Below are positions 22,637 to 27,122 of a stretch of DNA of 27,122 nt, piece by piece. A program made the position numbers and the translations under genes. Below the pieces are notes generated by a model that searched no databases, had not been told where the DNA came from, and worked only from the letters and a program-made list of their open reading frames with translations. Each line of letters opens with the position of its first letter. Within the stretch, counting starts at the first letter, position 1. Origin of the DNA: Firmicutes bacterium UBA4882 (GTDB lineage: Bacteria > Bacillota > UBA4882); the NCBI GenBank assembly GCA_002399265.1, contig DHDG01000045.1:1-27122 (forward strand), given 5' to 3'.

Positions 22637-23488
22637 ATGGCAATCAGATCCATAGCAGCGAGCCAAATTGAAAATGCGGTCTACCAAGCGGCGCTAGAGG
22701 CTAATACGCGTCTTCCCGCGGACATTATGCACGCTCTGGAGCAGGCTGAGACAGCTGAAAGCTCAGAGAACGGACGTAAGGTTTTGCGTCTGTTACTGGA
22801 GAACGCCCGCCTCGCAGCAGAACAGGTTCTGCCAATTTGCCAGGATACTGGTGTGGCGATTGTTTTTGCCGACGTGGGGCAGGAAGTCCACTTAGTTGAC
22901 GGAGAATGGGAAAGCGCCATTAATAGAGGGATTGCGGCGGCCTACCGGGATGGATCTTTCCGATGCTCCATGGTCGCCGATCCCCTGCAGCGCGCAAACA
23001 CTGGCGATAATACACCGGCCTTGATTCACTGGCAGCTTGTTCCCGGCTCCAGAGTTACAATTACAGTCATGCCCAAAGGATTTGGCAGTGAGAACATGAG
23101 CCGGGTAGTGATGCTAGTACCGTCTGATGGCATTGCCGGGATCAGAAGTGTTATAATTGAGACTGTCAAAAGTGCCGGACCAAATGCCTGTCCGCCGCTG
23201 ATCGTTGGGGTTGGAATCGGAGGAACGCAGGATCACGCAGCCTTGCTGGCGAAGAAAGCCCTCCTCAGGCCAATTGGGGTAGCGCATCCTGGTGCACAAA
23301 CTGCTCTGCTCGAGCAGCAATGGCTGGGCGAAATCAATGATCTGGGAATTGGCCCCGGCGGTTTTGGAGGAAACACTACCGCATTGGCATTGCACATCGA
23401 AACATACGCGACGCATATCGCCGGGCTGCCAGTTGCTGTCCAGTTGGGCTGTCATGCTTTGCGCCGCAGCACTATTATTGTGTCATAA
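22637..23488 (+). CDS. Fumarate hydratase class I, alpha subunit (Fe-S hydro-lyase N-terminal domain)
   Basis: 283 residues from ATG 22637; the binding site is weak (GTAAGTGAG). This is the iron-sulfur half of the two-subunit, oxygen-sensitive class I fumarase that interconverts fumarate and L-malate. The three cysteine ligands of the [4Fe-4S] cluster are present: C68 in PICQDTG, C185 in NACPP and C272 in LGCHA. The family segments RANTGDNTPA, MPKGFGSENMS, GVGIGGTQDHA and GPGGFGGNTTALALHIE are also present. The beta subunit follows after 26 bp. L-tartrate dehydratase shares this architecture, but without tartrate genes fumarase is more likely. In an anaerobe it would serve the reductive or partial TCA route. 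Confidence 0.92.
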   Translation: MAIRSIAASQIENAVYQAALEANTRLPADIMHALEQAETAESSENGRKVLRLLLENARLAAEQVLPICQDTGVAIVFADVGQEVHLVDGEWESAINRGIAAAYRDGSFRCSMVADPLQRANTGDNTPALIHWQLVPGSRVTITVMPKGFGSENMSRVVMLVPSDGIAGIRSVIIETVKSAGPNACPPLIVGVGIGGTQDHAALLAKKALLRPIGVAHPGAQTALLEQQWLGEINDLGIGPGGFGGNTTALALHIETYATHIAGLPVAVQLGCHALRRSTIIVS

Positions 23489-23514
23489 ATTAGCGATTAG
23501 GAGAGTCTTCGCCA

Positions 23515-24078
23515 ATGACAGACAATTCCAAAATCGTACAACTACCACTCGATGCTACCATAGCGCGCACACTGCGGGCTGGTGATTGGGTAAGGCTGCA
23601 AGGTGCGCTCCTGGGAGCGCGCGATGCGGTCCATCGGCGCTTGTTTGAGGCAATCCAGCAAGAAAGAGAATTGCCGGTCGCACTGATGGGAGAAACTATT
23701 TACTATGTAGGACCTTGTCCTGGCCGCGGAGAGAAAGCCTGCGGCTCAGCCGGGCCGACGACAAGCGGGCGCATGGATCGATATACTCCGGCGCTACTGG
23801 AAAAAGGACTACTCGGCATGATTGGCAAAGGCAAGCGCTCCGAAGCGGTGGTGACGGCCATCAAAGACCGAGGCGCTGTATATTTTGCAGCCTTGGGAGG
23901 TGCCGGTGCCATTTACGGAACCCGTATTAACAGTATCGAGGTTGTGGCATACCCTGAATTGGGACCCGAAGCCTTATTTCGCATGGAAGTTGTCGATTTT
24001 CCAGCCATCGTGGCGATTGATTCACGGGGCTGTGATCTATATGAAGCCGGACCGGCCTCATTTCGTCGTGATTTGTGA
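23515..24078 (+). CDS. Fumarate hydratase class I, beta subunit (Fe-S hydro-lyase C-terminal domain)
   Basis: 187 residues from ATG 23515, 9 nt after AGGAGAG. It supplies the swivelling substrate-binding half of class I fumarase and is useful only with the alpha subunit encoded immediately upstream. Recognisable stretches are LRAGDWVRLQGALLGARDAVH, the active-site TTSGRMDRYTPALLEKGL, IGKGKRS, YFAALGGAGAIYGTRI and the C-terminal VVDFPAIVAIDSRGCDLYE. Length and motif order are normal. RNase PH begins 24 bp downstream, so the metabolic genes and RNA-processing genes probably share a transcript. Confidence 0.92.
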   Translation: MTDNSKIVQLPLDATIARTLRAGDWVRLQGALLGARDAVHRRLFEAIQQERELPVALMGETIYYVGPCPGRGEKACGSAGPTTSGRMDRYTPALLEKGLLGMIGKGKRSEAVVTAIKDRGAVYFAALGGAGAIYGTRINSIEVVAYPELGPEALFRMEVVDFPAIVAIDSRGCDLYEAGPASFRRDL

Positions 24079-24102
24079 TAATGTGGGAAAGGTGGCCCCT
24101 GA

Positions 24103-24876
24103 ATGGTTAGAATTGATGGACGCACCCCTGCAGATACTCGTCCGATTAGCATTACCAGGCAATATCTGAAGCATCCCGAAGGATCAGCCTTAATCGAAGT
24201 CGGTGACACCAAGGTGATCTGCACCGCCAGCGTAGAGGAAAAAGTGCCACTCTGGCTGCGCGGTGCCGGACAAGGTTGGGTGACCGCGGAATATGCCATG
24301 CTGCCGCGGGCCACGTCGCAGCGCACTGTCAGGGAAGTCTCCCGGGGCAAAGCGGGCGGCCGCACTATGGAAATTCAAAGACTGGTAGGCCGGGCACTCC
24401 GTTCGGTCGTAGATTTATCTGCCATTGGCGAAAGAACTATCTGGCTGGACTGTGATGTCATACAGGCGGATGGCGGCACAAGAACGGCTTCTATTACGGG
24501 TGCCTTTGTCGCACTGATTGATGCACTGGCAAAGATTTATCCGCAAGCTGAGAATCCATTGCCAGTACTGGATTTCGTGGCCGCCGTCAGCGTGGGTATT
24601 ATTGATGGCGTTCCGATGCTTGATCTGGCATACGAAGAGGATTCGAAAGCGCAAGTGGACATGAATCTGGTGATGACAAACGGCGGCAAAATTGTTGAAG
24701 TTCAAGGCACTGCTGAAGGCGAACCTTTCTCATTCGATCAGATGTATGAGTTAATGCGTTTGGCCCAAAACGGCATTGCTGCACTTGTTGCCCAGCAACG
24801 CGCAGCATTGGGAACTCTGTCGGCAAGAATCGGAGGACACCGCTTTGGCAAGAATCGTACTGGCGTCCAGGAATAA
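24103..24876 (+). CDS. rph: Ribonuclease PH
   Basis: 257 residues from ATG 24103, 7 nt after AAAGGTGG (24088-24095). RNase PH is a phosphorolytic 3'-5' exoribonuclease that trims tRNA 3' ends and takes part in rRNA turnover, working as a hexamer. Conserved parts include RIDGRTPADTRPISI, EGSALIEVGDTKVICTASVE, GWVTAEYAMLPRAT, RTVREVSRGKAGGRTMEIQRL (in pieces; residues about 66-88), LDCDVIQADGGTRTASITGA and DMNLVMTNGGKIVEVQGTAEG. The downstream RdgB gene overlaps its 3' end by 32 bp, the classic rph-rdgB pair. Confidence 0.97.
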   Translation: MVRIDGRTPADTRPISITRQYLKHPEGSALIEVGDTKVICTASVEEKVPLWLRGAGQGWVTAEYAMLPRATSQRTVREVSRGKAGGRTMEIQRLVGRALRSVVDLSAIGERTIWLDCDVIQADGGTRTASITGAFVALIDALAKIYPQAENPLPVLDFVAAVSVGIIDGVPMLDLAYEEDSKAQVDMNLVMTNGGKIVEVQGTAEGEPFSFDQMYELMRLAQNGIAALVAQQRAALGTLSARIGGHRFGKNRTGVQE

Positions 24877-25474
24877 GGGTAAAATACGTGAACTCCATGA
24901 GCTGCTCGCCGAAAGTGGCATAGCAGCAGAAGTTTTGTCATTGGCCGATTTTCCGGAGCTCCCTGAGATTGAAGAAGATGGCGCAACATTTCAGGAAAAT
25001 GCCATGAAGAAAGCAACAATCGTTACCGCAGCGACCGGTTTGATCACCCTGGCGGATGATTCGGGACTTGAGGTAGATGTCTTGGGGGGACAGCCTGGTG
25101 TAATGTCCGCCCGCTTTGCCGGGTTACATGGTAATGATCGTGCCAATAATGCGCTTTTGCTTGATAAACTTCAGGGCCTTGCGGAAAGTCATCGCACCGC
25201 CAGATTTCGATGCGCGATCGCTATTGCAGCTCCCGATGGAATGATTGAGACTTGTGATGGTTTCTGCGAAGGAGTGATCGGGTTCGCTCCCAAAGGAGAG
25301 GGCGGTTTCGGGTATGATCCCCTGTTTTTCATTCCGGAGCAGGGAATGACCATGGCCGAGCTGCCGGAGGGGACCAAAAACCGGATCAGCCATCGCGCCA
25401 AAGCAATGCAGCAAGCGATTGCCATACTTCCGGGATTTCTGCGTGATTATTCAGACACAGCTCATAACACTTGA
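24845..25474 (+). CDS. rdgB: XTP/dITP diphosphatase RdgB (non-canonical purine NTP pyrophosphatase)
   Basis: 209 residues from a TTG at 24845, 8 nt after GGAGG (24832-24836). The frame is open further upstream to 24776, but that part overlaps rph and lacks homology to the family. The enzyme hydrolyses dITP, XTP and ITP to monophosphates, keeping deaminated purines out of nucleic acids. Motifs seen are LASRNKGKIRELHELL (N-terminal nucleotide-binding), TFQENAMKKA, LADDSGLEVDVLGGQPGVMSARFAG, and GEGGFGYDPLFF with the late SHRAKAM. Length is normal. It overlaps rph by 32 bp, indicating translational coupling. Confidence 0.95.
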   Translation: MARIVLASRNKGKIRELHELLAESGIAAEVLSLADFPELPEIEEDGATFQENAMKKATIVTAATGLITLADDSGLEVDVLGGQPGVMSARFAGLHGNDRANNALLLDKLQGLAESHRTARFRCAIAIAAPDGMIETCDGFCEGVIGFAPKGEGGFGYDPLFFIPEQGMTMAELPEGTKNRISHRAKAMQQAIAILPGFLRDYSDTAHNT

Positions 25475-25476
25475 CC

Positions 25477-25565
25477 GCGGCTGCGACTATGATCATAACC
25501 ACGGCTATAAACACGATTATAACCTCGACCACGACGGCGGCAATAACCTGACTACTACCATAACG
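25477..25565 (+). repeat. Low-complexity tract with purine-pyrimidine-N period
   Basis: Starting 3 bp after the rdgB stop, triplets read almost without exception as purine, pyrimidine, any base (GCG GCT GCG ACT ATG...), equivalent to an Ala/Thr/Ile-rich peptide. The period shifts once near 25549. There is no start codon with a binding site, so it is unlikely to be a gene. A tract of the same style lies in reverse orientation within the following gene. Confidence 0.6.
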
Positions 25566-25585
25566 AATGACTGCGAGTGATCGTA

Positions 25586-26182
25586 ATGCGGATAGCTGTG
25601 CTTAGTGACAGTCACGGTGCGCTGGCGAATATCTCCCGCGCCTTGGAGATAGCGCATCCAATCGATTTGATTTGTTTCGCCGGCGATGGCTGCCGCGACA
25701 TCGAACGCTGGCTGTCTGAGGATAGTTGTGACGAATGCGGTGGCGATTATGGGCAAGGCTGTATGAGTGGTGGCAGTAATGGGTGGGGCCGTGAACGCGA
25801 TGACAGCCGTAGCCACGCCCGCAGCCGTAGCCGCATAATGACTGAAATAGTTTTAGGCAACTGTGATTTTGCCGGGGATTATCCTCTGGAAGTTGTCTTT
25901 CCTGCCGGCGGGATGCGTATCTTGATGACGCACGGACATTATTATAATGTAAAATCCGGATACCAGCGTCTGGTATACCGCGCTGAAGAATTGCAGGCGG
26001 ACGCGGTCATTTTTGGTCATACCCATATCCCTGAATATACACAGATCAACGGTATTTGGCTGATTAACCCGGGCAGCATTTCGAGCGCGGGCAGCTATGG
26101 AAAGCCTTCTTTCGCTGTAGTAGAAATAAAGGATGGCCAGATTGACGTGCAGCTGCAAATTTTAGGCAGCAGCGCTGATTGA
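25586..26182 (+). CDS. yfcE: YfcE/MJ0936-type metallophosphoesterase with a low-complexity insertion
   Basis: 198 residues from ATG 25586; GAGTGAT (25575-25581) overlaps an in-frame GTG at 25577 that is less likely. The calcineurin-like metal-binding motifs are all present: LSDSHG (D8, H10), GDGCRDIE (D34), GNCD (N92), THGH (H116, H118), GHTH (H145, H147) and NPGS. Homologues are manganese-dependent phosphodiesterases acting on small substrates. Between DIERW and GNCD, where relatives have about 20 residues, this protein has about 50. The extra part is Gly/Asp/Ser/Arg-rich (CDECGGDYGQGCMSGGSNGW, then SRSHARSRSR). The insertion lies in a surface loop near the active site, so activity may be retained. 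Confidence 0.85.
   Translation: MRIAVLSDSHGALANISRALEIAHPIDLICFAGDGCRDIERWLSEDSCDECGGDYGQGCMSGGSNGWGRERDDSRSHARSRSRIMTEIVLGNCDFAGDYPLEVVFPAGGMRILMTHGHYYNVKSGYQRLVYRAEELQADAVIFGHTHIPEYTQINGIWLINPGSISSAGSYGKPSFAVVEIKDGQIDVQLQILGSSAD
25716..25840 (-). repeat. Low-complexity insertion within yfcE, reverse orientation
   Basis: Read on the minus strand, this stretch has the same purine-pyrimidine-N triplet bias as 25477-25565 (GCG GCT ACG GCT GCG...) and would encode an Ala/Thr/Ile/Val-rich peptide. On the sense strand it encodes the Ser/Arg/Gly insertion. The word AGCCGTAGCC occurs twice 18 bp apart. Confidence 0.6.
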
Positions 26183-26194
26183 GGCAGCCTCATT

Positions 26195-26242
26195 TTGACT
26201 AAGGCTGGCTCTTGAGGTATTATTAAGTTAGATCATAGATCT
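26195..26242 (+). promoter_or_regulatory. Promoter and possible operator of the MntA-HepT genes
   Basis: TTGACT (26195-26200), a 17-bp spacer and TATTAT (26218-26223) form a good vegetative promoter. An inverted repeat AGATC-ATA-GATCT (26230-26242) lies at the expected start point, where a repressor would block transcription. Autoregulation by the toxin-antitoxin complex is inferred. Confidence 0.6.
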
Positions 26243-26285
26243 TGTGGGTCCTTATTGTCAATGTGGCGTAATGAGGTGATGGCGC

Positions 26286-26570
26286 ATGACAATAACAGAT
26301 ATAAAAAATGCAGTAATACAAGTCGCTTCCTCGTATCCGGTGCTGAGTATCGATTTGTTCGGTTCTTTCGCCAGCGGAGAGAATACAGAGGATTCAGATG
26401 TGGATTTGTTGGTATGCTTTGATGAAAAAGTCGCCAGTTTATTTGACTTGTCAGGACTTAAACTCGATATTCAGGAAAAGTTAAATACCAAAGTGGATGT
26501 GATTGCCGGTCCTCTACAGAAAAACAGCTTTCTCACTATCGACAAGAAGGTAAGAATCTATGAAGCATAG
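26286..26570 (+). CDS. mntA: MNT-domain minimal nucleotidyltransferase, MntA-type antitoxin
   Basis: 94 residues from ATG 26286, 7 nt after GAGGTGA. The polymerase-beta-like active site is complete: GSFASG at 26-31, D38 and D40 in SDVDLLV, and a third acidic residue D71 in TKVDVIAG. In the studied MntA/HepT systems the antitoxin neutralises the HEPN ribonuclease by adding AMP groups to the tyrosine of its RX4HXY motif. The partner gene overlaps its stop by 11 bp, the usual arrangement. Base composition is AT-rich compared with the preceding housekeeping genes, as expected of a mobile defence module. Confidence 0.88.
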   Translation: MTITDIKNAVIQVASSYPVLSIDLFGSFASGENTEDSDVDLLVCFDEKVASLFDLSGLKLDIQEKLNTKVDVIAGPLQKNSFLTIDKKVRIYEA

Positions 26571-26897
26571 GGATAAACAATTGTTGAGAAAGATCGCTTC
26601 CGAATGCGAAGATATTATTCGGTATACAAATGAAGTAGGGGAACAGGGCTTTCTCGAAAAGGATGTATACCAAAAGGCGACTGCAATGTCTCTTCTTAAT
26701 ATAGGCGAACATGCTAATGCTTTGTCAAGGGGGTTGTGGGAGGAGCACGAGGACATTCCGTGGCGGAAAATTGTAGATCTAAGAACATTGTGGCCCATGG
26801 ATATGGCGAATTAAGAATGGAGCTTGTTTGGAATTTATCTCAAAGAGAAGTTCCAGTATTAATGAAAGCACTTAAAGATTTGTTAAAAGAGGTCTGA
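26560..26897 (+). pseudogene. hepT: HepT-type HEPN ribonuclease toxin, frameshifted in the catalytic motif
   Basis: The first 75 residues match the HepT/DUF86 family (ATAMSLLNIGEHANALSRG and EDIPWRKIVDLR). After R75 the frame reads TLWPMDMAN and stops at 26814. From 26796 the other frame reads HGYGELRMELVWNLSQREVP and continues with KALKDLLKEV to a TGA at 26895-26897, which is the missing family C-terminus. Loss of one G in the run ATTGTGGCCC (26787-26796) explains this. Restoring it yields R-TLVA-H-G-Y, a perfect RX4HXY catalytic motif. As written, the toxin lacks the catalytic histidine and the tyrosine that MntA modifies. Either the toxin is inactivated or the base was lost in sequencing. 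Confidence 0.85.
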
Positions 26898-27053
26898 AAA
26901 ACCTTCAATTAGTTGGCAAAAAGCACAAGGTTGCGATCTTTACAATCGACATTCGCCCAAAAACTATCATTTGACGCTTAGGGATGCTTTAGAGTATACT
27001 ATAGAGTGTTCGTATCCTTTCACACGGCAGTTAGCATCTCTCATTTTAAATGT
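26898..27053. other. Intergenic region before tRNA-Pro
   Basis: No coding potential is seen. A vegetative promoter lies in the second half; nothing else is recognised. Confidence 0.6.
26971..27000 (+). promoter_or_regulatory. Promoter for the tRNA-Pro gene
   Basis: TTGACG (26971-26976) and TATACT (26995-27000) are separated by 18 bp. Transcription would start near 27007, giving a 5' leader of about 47 nt for RNase P to remove. Confidence 0.65.
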
Positions 27054-27122
27054 CGGGGCGTAGCGCAGCTTGGTAGCGCGCCTGCCTTGGGCGCAGGAAG
27101 TCGCAGGTTCAAATCCTGTCGC
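27054..27122 (+). tRNA. tRNA-Pro (anticodon UGG), 3' end cut by the window
   Basis: The acceptor strand CGGGGCG (27054-27060) is followed by a D arm (GCGC...GCGC), an anticodon stem CCTGC/GCAGG with the 7-nt loop CTTGGGC giving anticodon TGG at 27088-27090, and a T arm with GGTTCAAAT. Only the first three bases of the 3' acceptor strand (CGC) are inside the window, and they pair with the 5' strand as expected. Confidence 0.95.

Noticed and set aside
24776..24844. Upstream extension of rdgB
   Set aside because: It overlaps rph in another frame, and the well-spaced GGAGG precedes TTG 24845, where RdgB homology begins.
25517..25816. Ala/Thr/Ile-rich minus-strand frame over the start of yfcE
   Set aside because: It is the antisense reading of the low-complexity tract and of the conserved YfcE N-terminus. 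There is no promoter or binding site evidence, so it was kept only as a repeat observation.
1..27122. CRISPR array, complete insertion sequence or prophage
   Set aside because: No regularly spaced direct repeats, no transposase or integrase and no phage structural genes are visible on either strand.

Overview
The window comes from a low-to-moderate GC, Gram-positive-lineage anaerobe. A Negativicutes-type (diderm, Sporomusa/Pelosinus-like) or related Clostridia host fits best. The evidence is a run of strong GGAGG ribosome binding sites with frequent TTG/GTG starts, an SLH protein carrying a TRYE motif together with csaB, two-subunit Fe-S fumarate hydratase, and a GlmL-type protein. The assignment is inferred from gene content and not from a marker-gene comparison.

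Layout. (1) 1-2142: the 3' end of secA, then prfB (release factor 2) with its programmed +1 frameshift. (2) 2146-4870: a lower-GC, accessory-looking stretch. It holds a Phd-Uma2 fusion gene on the minus strand, a short glycine-rich hydrophobic frame followed by a six-helix membrane protein, a 40-nt near-perfect hairpin, one small unrecognised ORF and decayed sequence. (3) 4880-11519: a cell-envelope region with an LmeA-like (DUF2993) protein, then a promoter and a leader with terminator-like structure ahead of DUF4330, an O-antigen-ligase-type polymerase, csaB, a WecG/TagA-type glycosyltransferase and a YitT protein. A small SLH protein follows, with its own structured leader and a perfect terminator. 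CsaB pyruvylates the wall polymer that SLH domains bind, so these genes plausibly make and use one anchoring system. (4) 11596-17686: a YcaQ-like winged-helix protein, a secreted alpha/beta hydrolase, PcrA helicase and an AOS-family PLP enzyme. (5) 17784-26182: a tightly packed run of AMIN/Amidase_3 autolysin, GlmL, a membrane-anchored helical-repeat protein, fumarate hydratase alpha and beta, RNase PH, the RdgB pyrophosphatase and a YfcE-type phosphoesterase. (6) 26195-27122: an MntA/HepT-type toxin-antitoxin pair whose HEPN gene is frameshifted exactly in its catalytic motif, then the start of a tRNA-Pro(UGG) gene cut by the window edge.

The most unusual signals are: two low-complexity tracts with a shared purine-pyrimidine-N period, in opposite orientations, around and inside the yfcE gene; a G-quadruplex-type insertion in glmL; the broken RX4HXY motif of HepT; two structured leaders in the envelope region; and the orphan hydrophobic peptide/membrane protein pair. 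I found no CRISPR array, no complete insertion sequence and no rRNA.
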